Part shown: piece after piece, positions 26,352-34,389 of the stretch
Layout: each line of letters starts with the position of its first letter
Numbering within the stretch: position 1 is the stretch's first letter
Assembly (NCBI RefSeq): GCF_002157505.1
Contig: NZ_NFSC01000027.1
Coordinates: 62,001-126,000 of the forward strand
Origin: Arthrobacter agilis
Lineage (GTDB): Bacteria; Actinomycetota; Actinomycetes; Actinomycetales; Micrococcaceae
Direction of reading: 5' to 3'
DNA: 64,000 nt
Program-made: the position numbers and the translations under genes
The notes under the pieces: generated by a model
The model's input: only the letters and a program-made list of their open reading frames with translations
What the model was told of the DNA's origin: nothing
The model's database searches: none

Positions 26352-26873
26352 TCAGCCGAGCAGCGACCGGTCGTCCAGCCGGTGGTAGGAGCGGTTGTGG
26401 TAGACCAGCGGCGCGACGTCGTCCTGCGTGCCCTGCTCGATGGACAGGACCTCGGCGGCGAGGATCATCGATCCGCCGACGGGCAGGCGGTGCAGGATGC
26501 GGCAGCGCAGGGCCCAGGGTGCGTCGGTCAGGAGGGGCTCGCCCGAGGGGAGCGGGCGCCAGTCCACAGCACCGCCGAAGCGGTCGGTGCCCCGGGTGGC
26601 GAAGAGGCGGGCGATGGCGAGCTGGTCAGCACCCAGCAGGTGCACCACCAGGGTGTCCGCCCGGACAAGGGCGGCGGCCGACGACGACGCCGTCGACACG
26701 GAGAAGGCGAGGACGGGCGGCTCCGCCGAGACCGACGACACGGATGAGGCCGTCAGCCCCACCGGGCCCTCCGGACCCTGGGCGGTGATGACGGCGATGC
26801 CGGCCGGGTGGGCGCGGAAAGCATCCTTGAAGAGTTCCCCGGGAGGGGCGGCGTGGCCGGTGGGAACTGTCAT
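26352..26873 (-). CDS. Flavin reductase family protein under SoxR-type control
   Basis: 173 residues of the flavin-reductase-like split barrel family (FRAHPAGIAVITAQGPEGPVGLTASSVSSVSAEPPVLAFSV). These enzymes bind FMN or FAD and often supply reduced flavin or act as oxidoreductases. The ATG at 26873 is only 7 bp after a -10 box, so its mRNA may be leaderless. A SoxR box lies inside the promoter and the SoxR-like gene lies immediately upstream, so it is probably induced by redox-active compounds. Confidence 0.9.
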   Translation of the reverse strand: MTVPTGHAAPPGELFKDAFRAHPAGIAVITAQGPEGPVGLTASSVSSVSAEPPVLAFSVSTASSSAAALVRADTLVVHLLGADQLAIARLFATRGTDRFGGAVDWRPLPSGEPLLTDAPWALRCRILHRLPVGGSMILAAEVLSIEQGTQDDVAPLVYHNRSYHRLDDRSLLG

Positions 26874-26880
26874 GCCTTTC

Positions 26881-26911
26881 ACGCTAGAACCTGAACAAAG
26901 GTTGAGGTCAA
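26881..26911 (-). promoter_or_regulatory. SoxR-controlled promoter with 19-bp spacer and SoxR box
   Basis: On the minus strand TTGACC (26906-26911) and TAGCGT (26881-26886) are 19 bp apart, the over-long spacing of MerR-family promoters. The spacer region contains CCTCAACCTTTGTTCAGG (26890-26907), an 18-bp dyad matching the SoxR box pattern CCTnAA...TTnAGG. Confidence 0.88.
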
Positions 26912-26919
26912 ATCGGCTG

Positions 26920-27360
26920 TCAGGGGTCGAGGAGGGTCGACGGGATGCCCCTGGAGCCGGCGGCGTCGTTCGGATTGACGAAGCCGCAGGTCGCCAGCGA
27001 CAGGCAGCCGCAGCCGATGCATCCGCCCAGCCTGTCCCGCAGGTGCTCCAGCTGGGCGATGCGTGCCTGGATCTCCTGCTGCCACGCGGCCGATAGTCGC
27101 TGCCAGTCCTCCTGGTCGGGCACGCCGTCGCTGGGGAGTTCCGCGAAGGCCCTGGCGACCGTGGCGAGCGGGATACCGGCGCGCTGGGCTGCTCCAATGA
27201 CGGCGACCCTGCGCAGGACCGACCGGTCGTACCGGCGCTGGTTGCCCGAGGTCCTGCGGCTACGGATCAGGCCCTGGCGCTCGTAGAAGTGCAGGGCCGA
27301 GACGCTCATGCCGCTGCGGGCGGCCAGTTGTCCCACGGAGAGGTCCTGGTCGTCGGGCAC
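26920..27360 (-). CDS. soxR: SoxR-like redox-sensing MerR family regulator
   Basis: 146 residues. The winged-helix MerR domain (LSVGQLAARSGMSVSALHFYERQGLI) is followed by a dimerisation helix and the SoxR [2Fe-2S] cluster motif C114-I-G-C117-G-C119-...-C125. GTG 27360 follows AGGAAGGAG. It should respond to redox-cycling molecules and activate the flavin reductase promoter immediately downstream, which carries a SoxR box. No box was seen before soxR itself. In actinobacteria SoxR usually controls oxidoreductases rather than soxS. Confidence 0.95.
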   Translation of the reverse strand: MPDDQDLSVGQLAARSGMSVSALHFYERQGLIRSRRTSGNQRRYDRSVLRRVAVIGAAQRAGIPLATVARAFAELPSDGVPDQEDWQRLSAAWQQEIQARIAQLEHLRDRLGGCIGCGCLSLATCGFVNPNDAAGSRGIPSTLLDP

Positions 27361-27821
27361 TGCGCTCCTTCCTGCTGCAGTCGGCCGCCGTCGTCGTGCC
27401 GGCGTCGCCGCGGCGGGTGCGGGGCGCATCGGGACTCGTCCGGCCGCCGTCGTTCCCGGTTCTTGTCGCTGCTCCCCCGCACCAGCGGCGCGTCGTGTGC
27501 CGACACGCACTCACCGGTATCAACACCAGGAACGACGGCGGCGCCACCGTCGTCGCGGCGGCGGGCCTGCGGCGTCATGCAGGGCTTTTGCCACCCGATC
27601 GTCCGATCTGTCGGCGTGTTGCCCTGCGACACGCATTTCTCCCCGGAAACGTGCACGAAGCCGCCGGCGCCGGCGGCGCCACCGTCGTCGCGGCGGCGGG
27701 CCTGCGGCGTCATGCAGGGCTTTTGCCACCCGATCGTCCGATCTGTCGGCGTGTTGCCCTGCGACACGCATTTCTCCCCGGAAACGTGCACGAAGCCGCC
27801 GGCGCCGGCGGCGCCGGCTCG
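27361..27821. other. 461-bp gap between NmrA-like gene and soxR
   Basis: No convincing gene. It holds the soxR leader (27361-27535) and two perfect 135-bp tandem copies (27536-27805). Because the repeat length is divisible by three, several frames stay open through both copies, but none has clear homology or consistent ribosome sites. Confidence 0.65.
27536..27805. repeat. Perfect 135-bp tandem duplication
   Basis: Copies 27536-27670 and 27671-27805 are identical, and a third copy begins for 10 bp. Each contains GCAGGGC and GCCCTGC (27579-27585 with 27621-27627; second copy 135 bp later) enclosing GATCGTCCGATC, so each could fold into a stem with an internal palindrome. The perfect identity implies a recent duplication or active homogenisation. 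Confidence 0.95.
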
Positions 27822-28679
27822 CTACGTGCCGAGGAGCTCGCCGACGTACTGCTTGAGCGGGGTCGTGGGCCGGCCGATGATGCGGGAGAGGGTGCCGTCG
27901 CTCTCGGCGAGCAACCCGGCGGCGATGTTCGCATCGAGCGCCGCGACGAAGCCTGCCGTGCCCTCGTCGAGCCCGAATCCCTTCAGGGCGGCGACGTGCT
28001 CGTCCGTGGACACCTGGTTCACCGTGACGGGGTTGCCGGTGACCTCGGAGACGGTGGCGGCGAGCTCGTCGAAGGTCCAGGGCTCGTCCCCTCCGAGTTC
28101 GAGGATCTCACCCGCGTACTCGTGGGACAGCAGCACGACGGCTGCGGCCTCGGCGTAGTCCCTGCGCGTGGCACTCGCGATCCTGCCGCTGCCGGTACTG
28201 GTGAGGATGCTGCCGGTCAAGGCTGCCTGGCGGATCGTGTCGTCGTAGTTCTCGGTGTACCAGTTGTTGCGCAGCACGGTGTAGGTGAGGCCGGAGCCCT
28301 CGAGGAGCCCCTCGGTTGCCTTGTGCTCGGGTGCGAGGACGAGGTCCGACGTCGTTGCCTTCGGCGCGCTCGTGTACACCAGTTCGGCGCCCACCTTGCG
28401 GGCGGCGTCGATGACGGCCTTGTGCTGCACGGAGCGCTTTCCCACCTCGTTGCCGGAGATGAGGAGGATCTTCTCGGCGCCCACGAAAGCGGCATCGAGT
28501 GTCGACGGGTCCGCGTAGTCGACACGTGCCGTACGGACGCCGGACGCGGCAAGCTTGGCCAGCGCATCCTCGTTGCGGCCACCCGCCACGACGGTCGACG
28601 GGTCGACCCCGCGTGCCAGCAGCTCCTCGACGACCTGGCGGCCGAGATGTCCGGTGGCTCCGGTGATGACGATGGTCAT
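27822..28679 (-). CDS. NmrA/SDR family NAD(P)-binding reductase
   Basis: 285 residues of the atypical short-chain dehydrogenase family (NmrA/QOR2-like). The nucleotide-binding motif GATGHLG is at the N-terminus; LVYTSAP and VLRNNWYTENY are family blocks. Related proteins reduce quinones with NADPH or sense NADP. ATG 28679 follows AGGAGGACATCC. Its position next to soxR and a flavin reductase suggests a role in handling redox-active compounds, but it has no SoxR box of its own. Confidence 0.88.
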   Translation of the reverse strand: MTIVITGATGHLGRQVVEELLARGVDPSTVVAGGRNEDALAKLAASGVRTARVDYADPSTLDAAFVGAEKILLISGNEVGKRSVQHKAVIDAARKVGAELVYTSAPKATTSDLVLAPEHKATEGLLEGSGLTYTVLRNNWYTENYDDTIRQAALTGSILTSTGSGRIASATRRDYAEAAAVVLLSHEYAGEILELGGDEPWTFDELAATVSEVTGNPVTVNQVSTDEHVAALKGFGLDEGTAGFVAALDANIAAGLLAESDGTLSRIIGRPTTPLKQYVGELLGT

Positions 28680-28929
28680 GGATGTCCTCCTGTTCGGCAC
28701 CCGGTACGGTGCGTGTACAGGCGGTAACGAGGCGGGCGCCGAAACCCTTCCCGACTGTCGGTGCGCACTTCCGGTACGTCCCCCTTCTGACCGTCGGCAC
28801 GGCCACGCGCCTCGTGCCACTGCCCGACCGGTTCCAGGAGCACGTGGACAGCACCCGCGGCCGGGCGGTAGGACTACTGGAGGGGCTCACGCCGCAGCCG
28901 CCGGACCCGAGAGCGAAGGACCGCGATCC

Positions 28930-30018
28930 TTGGACGAGCACGCACCGCACGGGCAAGGGCGCCTCAGGGTAGGCGTGGTGGGCATCGGCTGGGCCGGACG
29001 TCAGCACCTCGAGGCCTACGCGAACCGGAAGGACGTCGAGCTCATCGGAGTGGCGGGCATGGAGCCCGTACTCCTCGCCGAGCTCCGCGACGAGTACGGC
29101 ATCCCGCATGCGGTCGCGCGATGGGAGGACCTTCTCGCGCTCGAAGGGCTCGACGCCGTCAGCGTCGCCGTCCCCACGTTCCTCCACGCACCGATCACGG
29201 TCGCCGCGCTCGATCGCGGCCTCCATGTGCTCAGCGAGAAGCCGCTTGCACGCAACGGCGAGGAGGGCCTGCTCATGGTCGACGCCGCACGCAGGGCCGG
29301 TCGCGTGCTCGACGTCGCGTTCAACCACCGCCGGCGGGGCGGCATCGCTGCCCTCAAGCGCATCATCGACGACGGCGGGCTCGGCCGTCCCTACTACGCC
29401 AAGGCGTCCTGGCTCCGCCGCTCCGGCATCCCATCGCTGGGCAGCTGGTTCACCAATCGGGAGATGGCGGGCGGCGGGCCCCTCGTGGACATCGGCGTCC
29501 ACGTGCTCGACTACGCCCTGTACCTGCTCGGCGAGCCGAAGGTCCTCTCCGTCTCGGCGTCGACCTACGCGGAACTGGGACCCCGCGGCCGGGGTGGGGG
29601 AACCTACGGCGCACAGGCAGCGGGGTCGCCGTTCGAGGTGGAGGATTTCGCCTCGGCCTTCCTCCGGCTCGAAGGCGGCGCGACCCTTCTCGTCGAGGCC
29701 GGCTGGGCCGCCTATCGCGATGCGGACGACGTCATGGATTTCCGGGTCTACGGGACCGACGGCGGCGCCGAGATGAGCAGGATCGGTGCTCCGAGCGACG
29801 CCGTGGAGACCCTGCACGTGTTCACCGAGGACGGCGACTACGACCCGGAGATCGCTCCGCCCCTGGGCCACCAGGGTGTGGTCGACGACTTCCTCGCCGC
29901 CATCCGCGCGGGCGAGCCCGAGTGGGGTAGGCACGACGGCTCCCTCGCGCTCGAGCGGGCCCGCATCATCGACGCCTGCTACGCATCCGCAGCCCAGCAC
30001 CGGGAGGTCCAGCTCTGA
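28930..30018 (+). CDS. Gfo/Idh/MocA family oxidoreductase
   Basis: 362 residues. The Rossmann motif [12 protein letters not shown] is at the N-terminus and the EKPLARN block near residue 105; the C-terminal domain holds [17 protein letters not shown]. These enzymes oxidise or reduce sugars or inositols with NAD(P). TTG 28930 is chosen because GAAGGA precedes it, with no better in-frame start. It is followed by a ThuA-like gene 47 bp downstream, a recurring pair in sugar catabolism. Confidence 0.87.
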   Translation: MDEHAPHGQGRLRVGVVGIGWAGRQHLEAYANRKDVELIGVAGMEPVLLAELRDEYGIPHAVARWEDLLALEGLDAVSVAVPTFLHAPITVAALDRGLHVLSEKPLARNGEEGLLMVDAARRAGRVLDVAFNHRRRGGIAALKRIIDDGGLGRPYYAKASWLRRSGIPSLGSWFTNREMAGGGPLVDIGVHVLDYALYLLGEPKVLSVSASTYAELGPRGRGGGTYGAQAAGSPFEVEDFASAFLRLEGGATLLVEAGWAAYRDADDVMDFRVYGTDGGAEMSRIGAPSDAVETLHVFTEDGDYDPEIAPPLGHQGVVDDFLAAIRAGEPEWGRHDGSLALERARIIDACYASAAQHREVQL

Positions 30019-30065
30019 TGGCATACGAAGAGGTACACGAAGAGGCACGCGAGAAGGAACACGAC

Positions 30066-30830
30066 ATGGAGAACCGCAGGGCGTTCGACAGCAAGCCCGC
30101 CATCGTCGTGTGGAACGAGGGCGTCCACGAGGCCCGCAATGAACCCGCGACCATCGGCGACATGTATCCGCGGGGCATCCACGGGGCCCTCGCGGAATCC
30201 CTCGCCCGCTACTTCCCGGGCTCGGACGTCACGACGGCGACCCTGGCCGACCCGGAGCACGGACTGACGAAGGAGCGGCTCGCGGGCACCGATGTGCTGC
30301 TCTGGTGGGGGCACATCGCCCACGGGGAGGTGTCGGACGACGTCGTCGACCGCGTGCACCGGCACGTCCTCGGCGGCATGGGCCTCGTGGTGCTGCATTC
30401 CGGCCACTTCTCGAAGATCCTCACGCGGCTCCTCGGCACCACGTGCTCGCTGAAGTGGCGGAACGACGGCGAACGTGAGCTCGTGTGGACCGTCAAGCCG
30501 TCCCACCCCATCGCGGCGGGCATCGAGAGTCCCATCGTCATCCCGGAGCAGGAGATGTACGGGGAGCTCTTCGACATCCCGGAACCCGACGACCTGATCT
30601 TCATCAGCTCCTTCGAGGGCGGAGAGGTGTTCCGGTCCGGGGTGACCTTCTCTCGCGGCAAGGGCCGGATCTTCTACTTCAGCCCCGGCGACCAGGAGTA
30701 CCCGGTGTACCACCATCCCCAGATCCAGCGCGTGATCGCCAACGGCGTCGACTGGGTGGCACAGCCCGGCGTCGACCGTGCCGCACCCGGCGTGGGCAAC
30801 CCTGCGCGCGACTGGTTCCTGGAGAGCTAG
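30066..30830 (+). CDS. ThuA-like (trehalose utilisation) protein
   Basis: 254 residues of the ThuA domain family ([54 protein letters not shown]). The fold is class I glutamine amidotransferase-like. In rhizobia ThuAB acts on trehalose-type disaccharides. ATG 30066 follows AAGGAAC; ATG 30018 overlaps the previous stop but lacks a ribosome site. The stop codon overlaps that of the convergent kinase gene. Confidence 0.88.
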   Translation: MENRRAFDSKPAIVVWNEGVHEARNEPATIGDMYPRGIHGALAESLARYFPGSDVTTATLADPEHGLTKERLAGTDVLLWWGHIAHGEVSDDVVDRVHRHVLGGMGLVVLHSGHFSKILTRLLGTTCSLKWRNDGERELVWTVKPSHPIAAGIESPIVIPEQEMYGELFDIPEPDDLIFISSFEGGEVFRSGVTFSRGKGRIFYFSPGDQEYPVYHHPQIQRVIANGVDWVAQPGVDRAAPGVGNPARDWFLES

Positions 30831-31474
30831 CCGATCCGCCAGCCCGAGACGTCGAGGATGCGGTCCGCAGCGTCCCTCGTGGCATCGACGAGGGCGGCAT
30901 TCGGTTCGTCCACACGCTGTACCCATTCCTCGGCGTCCCCGGGTGGTTTGCCGAAGCGGACGTGCCGGTCGACCAAGCGGCGGCGGCGGACGTCCGCGTC
31001 GAGGTCCACGAACCACACTTCGTCGAGCTGCTGCCGCGCATCGCGCCAGCCCGGCCGGTCCAGCAGGAGGTAGTTCCCCTCGGTCACCACGAACGACGCG
31101 GAGGGAGGCACCGCGAGTGCGTTGGCCAGGGGCTGCTCGAGGGCGCGCTCGAAGGCCGGCGCGTAGACCGGGTGGTCCGGGCGGCTCCGGAGCCTGACGA
31201 GCAGGATGGCGTAACCGTGGGCGTCGAAGGTCTCCGGGGCGCCCTTGCGGTCCAGCAGCCCCTGCCGCGTGAGCTCGGCGTCCGCCAGGTGGAAGCCGTC
31301 CATGGGGACCTGCGCCCAGGCGCCCGGATCGAGCGTGGCGAGGGCGCCCGCCACCGTCGACTTCCCGGCCCCTGGCGGGCCGACGATCCCGATCATCACG
31401 CGTCTGCCGTCCGTCGGGACGGGGACGAGCGGCACGAGGTCCTGCGGTCCGGTGACACCGAGGGCTGGGTCCAC
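30827..31474 (-). CDS. Uridine-kinase-like P-loop nucleoside/sugar kinase
   Basis: 215 residues. The P-loop GPPGAGKST is near residue 32, followed by [12 protein letters not shown] (acceptor-site Asp) and [10 protein letters not shown], the pattern of the uridine kinase / phosphoribulokinase / fructose-transport-kinase family. GTG 31474 follows GAGAGGAGG. It is convergent with the ThuA gene and the two stop codons share the tetranucleotide CTAG. Substrate not determined. Confidence 0.87.
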   Translation of the reverse strand: MDPALGVTGPQDLVPLVPVPTDGRRVMIGIVGPPGAGKSTVAGALATLDPGAWAQVPMDGFHLADAELTRQGLLDRKGAPETFDAHGYAILLVRLRSRPDHPVYAPAFERALEQPLANALAVPPSASFVVTEGNYLLLDRPGWRDARQQLDEVWFVDLDADVRRRRLVDRHVRFGKPPGDAEEWVQRVDEPNAALVDATRDAADRILDVSGWRIG

Positions 31475-31620
31475 GTGTCCTCCTCTCGGCTCGGTCCCGA
31501 CGCCGAAGGTACCGGCGGGGAGCTTCTACTCCATCTTGCCCTCCTCTGCCACCGCGGCAAGCGGTGGTGGCCGAGGCGCGCTGCAGCGACGATGGAGGGA
31601 TCGACCAACCAGGAGGCCGC

Positions 31621-32244
31621 ATGGGACACATGGTGCTGCTCGGAGATTCCATCTTCGACAACGGGCGGTACGTCGATGGCGGACCTGACGTCGTCGAGCA
31701 GGTGCGCGACGCCCTGCCGCAGGACTGGAAGGCGACGCTCCTGGCGATCGACGGTGACGTCACCTCAGGCGTCGCACGCCAGCTCCGCGCACTGCCGCCG
31801 GACGCCACGCACCTCGTGGTCAGCGTCGGCGGGAACGATGCCCTCGGCTACCAGCACCTGCTGCAGCGGCCCGTGCGCGGCGTCGCCGATGCCCTGCTCG
31901 CCTTCTCCGCCGCGCAGCAGGACTTCGCGCGGGACTACGAGGCCATGATCGACGCCGTCACGGCGGTGGGCCTGCCCACGGCGGTCTGCACGATCTACGA
32001 CACACCATCCTCGGAACCGGGCTATGCCGTGATCCGCACGGCGCTCGCGTTCTTCAACGACTGCATCACGCGGGCGGCGTTCTCACGCGGCGTCTCCGTC
32101 GTCGACCTCCGCCTGGTGTGCGACGACGACGGCGACTACGCGAATCCCATCGAGCCCTCGGTCCAGGGCGGCAGGAAGATCGCCGCCGCCATCTCCGCGT
32201 TCCTCCTGCCGGCAGCACGACATTCGATCGTGATTGCGCGCTGA
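31621..32244 (+). CDS. SGNH/GDSL hydrolase, atypical C-terminal block
   Basis: 207 residues. Block I GDSIFDN and block III VSVGGNDALG are clear, with the nucleophile Ser in GDS. The usual DxxH near the C-terminus is replaced by NPIEPSVQGGRKIA, so the catalytic His is not visible at its normal place. ATG 31621 follows AGGAGG. No signal peptide, so it is cytosolic. Substrate unknown. Confidence 0.82.
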   Translation: MGHMVLLGDSIFDNGRYVDGGPDVVEQVRDALPQDWKATLLAIDGDVTSGVARQLRALPPDATHLVVSVGGNDALGYQHLLQRPVRGVADALLAFSAAQQDFARDYEAMIDAVTAVGLPTAVCTIYDTPSSEPGYAVIRTALAFFNDCITRAAFSRGVSVVDLRLVCDDDGDYANPIEPSVQGGRKIAAAISAFLLPAARHSIVIAR

Positions 32245-32883
32245 GCATTCTGGGAAGTTCATGACGGCTAACAGCACAAGCAATCCGTCAGCGTCCTTGC
32301 CCCTGCTGGTGCAATCCAGGCGATTCGTGTCCGGCTGGGCACCCAGGGGGCTCAGTCTGCTCCCTAACCTCGCCGCCCGAAATGGGCAATGAGACTGATC
32401 TCTCAAAAGACCAGTATTGCGGGGACAGAAACTGAGTGTTGCCTACAAACACTGCCGTAGGCACTACTCGTGATCCGTGGTTTCCTGCTCTCTAGGGTTG
32501 AGCTTGAGGGAGAGGCCATGCGGTTCCTGTTGTCAGGGGCCCCGGCTGCTCCCGGGTCATCGCACCGCCGTCAGCGTAGATTGCAGCAGATGGAGCCGTG
32601 CCTTGCACTTCTTCAGCTACGCGTGATCCCCCCGAAACGGGTCGGCGGCGCCTAGCTCTCTTGAGACCGGAGCATCCCAGCGCGCCGCCGACTCTCGGTC
32701 GACTGCGTGACGTTGACCGAGACTTTGTGCGTTCGGGTCGCGGCCCGGTTGGCGTCGTCCTCAGCGATCCGGGCCCGTCCCTCCTCGAGGGTCACTGCCG
32801 ATGACCGAACGATGGTTCGCCTGCCGATGTGACTTGCTGGCCGGCTCGGCCGTCGACGCCAGACACAACTGAAGAAGGTCTCA
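32245..32883. other. 639-bp gap before the exopolysaccharide cluster
   Basis: No convincing gene. Composition looks AT-richer than the neighbouring genes between about 32,240 and 32,520. A GCCTAC/GTAGGC hairpin (32441-32446 with 32457-32462) is the clearest structure; no known riboswitch was recognised. It probably holds the promoter and a long leader of the following cluster. Confidence 0.6.
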
Positions 32884-34389
32884 TTGAATCCGAACAGCGA
32901 ACCAGTCCCAGTGCCAGCCGTGGAGCCCTCGCCCCTGCTGACTCCGGTCCCTGACAATTCTCCGGTCCCTGACCTCGCGCCCAATCGTGGAGCAGTTACT
33001 GACGGAGGGGTGCCGGACACGCAGTTCCATTCGTTTCTGCCCGACTGGTCCGTAGGGCAATGGATCGGGTACAGCAGCATGATCGTCATCGCTGTCCTGC
33101 TGACCATCATCGCCGTCACCACCCTGTGGTGGATGCTGCATGCCTGGCGTTCGCGTGACAGCCTCCAGCGCACGGGGTTCTCGAGGACACCACGGCCCGC
33201 AGCCGAATCCTTCACACTCCTTGTGCCGGGCAGGCATGAGGAGGAAGTGATGGGACAGACGCTGGACAAACTCGCCGAGCAGGATCACCCGGACTTCGAA
33301 ATCATCGCGATCGTCGGGCATGACGATCCTGGAACCGAAGCCGTGGTCCGCGCCGCTGCGGCCCGGCACCCGCACCTCATCAAGGTCGTCGTCGACTCGT
33401 CCGTGCCCAAGAACAAGCCGAAGGCACTGAACCTCGCATTGAAGTCGGCGCGCGGTTCAGTCATCGGAGTCTTCGACGCCGAGGACGACGTCCACCCACG
33501 GCTTCTCTCTCTCGTCGACTCACGCTTCACGGAGACGGGGGCCGACGTCGTACAAGGCGGCGTTCAGCTGATGAACTTCGACACGACGTGGTGGTCACTG
33601 CGTAACGTGCTCGAGTACTACTTCTGGTTCCGCTCCAGGCTCCACTTCCATGCGAATGCAAAGTTCATACCGCTCGGCGGGAACACCGTGTTCATCAGGA
33701 AGACCTGGCTGGAATGGTCCGAGGGGTGGGACGCGGAGTGCCTCGCCGAGGACTGTGAGGTCGGAGTGCGGCTGTCGAGCCAGGGGGCAACAGTCGCAGT
33801 GGCCTACAGCCCCGAGGTCGTCACCCGGGAGGAGACGCCAGGAACCCTCAAGTCGCTCTTCAAGCAGCGGACACGGTGGAACCAGGGCTTCCTGCAGGTC
33901 CTCGGGAAGGGCGAGTGGCGCAAGCTACCCACCAGGCGGCAACGACTGTTCGCCCGCTACATCCTGGCGATGCCGTTCCTGCAGGCCGCGACCGGTCTGC
34001 TCATCCCCGTCTCGATCGCCCTCGTGATCTTCGCCAAGGTTCCCGTCATGGTCGCACTGATCACGTTCCTCCCGCTCGGACCGACGATCATCACGCTCGC
34101 TGCAGAGGCGGCAGGGCTCAGTGAATTCGGGCGGCTCTACGGGAAGAAAGTGCGAGTGCGCGACTACGTCCGGTTGGTGCTCGGGACCTTCCCCTATCAG
34201 GTATTCCTCGCCGCTGCCGCAGTACGAGCTGTATACCGCCAGTTGAAGGGCGAGAACTCCTGGGAGAAGACCGAACACACCGGAGCACACCGCACTACCT
34301 TCGACACCCCGGAGCCGCAGCGTGAGTTCGCCGGTGCCGCTACCTCCACGTCCCTCGCACGGATGAGCACGTCAGGAGCCTCCTCATGA
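32884..34389 (+). CDS. Processive family 2 glycosyltransferase (BcsA/Cel-synthase-like)
   Basis: 501 residues. A Pro-rich cytosolic tail and one membrane segment (about 62-85) precede the GT2 domain with D198-A-E-D-D202, the E289-D290 catalytic base region and Q328-R-T-R-W332, the QxxRW motif of processive synthases; further membrane segments follow. No PilZ domain is visible. It probably polymerises a beta-linked polysaccharide at the membrane. TTG 32884 follows GAAGAAGG. It overlaps the next gene by 4 bp and heads a five-gene unit. Confidence 0.9.
   Translation: MNPNSEPVPVPAVEPSPLLTPVPDNSPVPDLAPNRGAVTDGGVPDTQFHSFLPDWSVGQWIGYSSMIVIAVLLTIIAVTTLWWMLHAWRSRDSLQRTGFSRTPRPAAESFTLLVPGRHEEEVMGQTLDKLAEQDHPDFEIIAIVGHDDPGTEAVVRAAAARHPHLIKVVVDSSVPKNKPKALNLALKSARGSVIGVFDAEDDVHPRLLSLVDSRFTETGADVVQGGVQLMNFDTTWWSLRNVLEYYFWFRSRLHFHANAKFIPLGGNTVFIRKTWLEWSEGWDAECLAEDCEVGVRLSSQGATVAVAYSPEVVTREETPGTLKSLFKQRTRWNQGFLQVLGKGEWRKLPTRRQRLFARYILAMPFLQAATGLLIPVSIALVIFAKVPVMVALITFLPLGPTIITLAAEAAGLSEFGRLYGKKVRVRDYVRLVLGTFPYQVFLAAAAVRAVYRQLKGENSWEKTEHTGAHRTTFDTPEPQREFAGAATSTSLARMSTSGASS

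Noticed and set aside
27306..27791. Minus-strand open frame through the 135-bp repeats and into soxR
   Set aside because: It overlaps the start of soxR in another frame, and both copies remain open only because the repeat length is divisible by three. Retained as a repeat, not a gene.
27536..27805. Possible CRISPR array
   Set aside because: Only two long identical adjacent copies without spacers, and no cas gene nearby.
28680..28929. Small open frame in the gap between the NmrA-like and Gfo/Idh genes
   Set aside because: It overlaps the Gfo/Idh start region in another frame, has no family resemblance and no ribosome site. I see nothing else in this gap.
32245..32883. Cyclic-dinucleotide riboswitch before the exopolysaccharide genes
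   Set aside because: No conserved core of GEMM or ydaO-type riboswitches could be recognised by eye.
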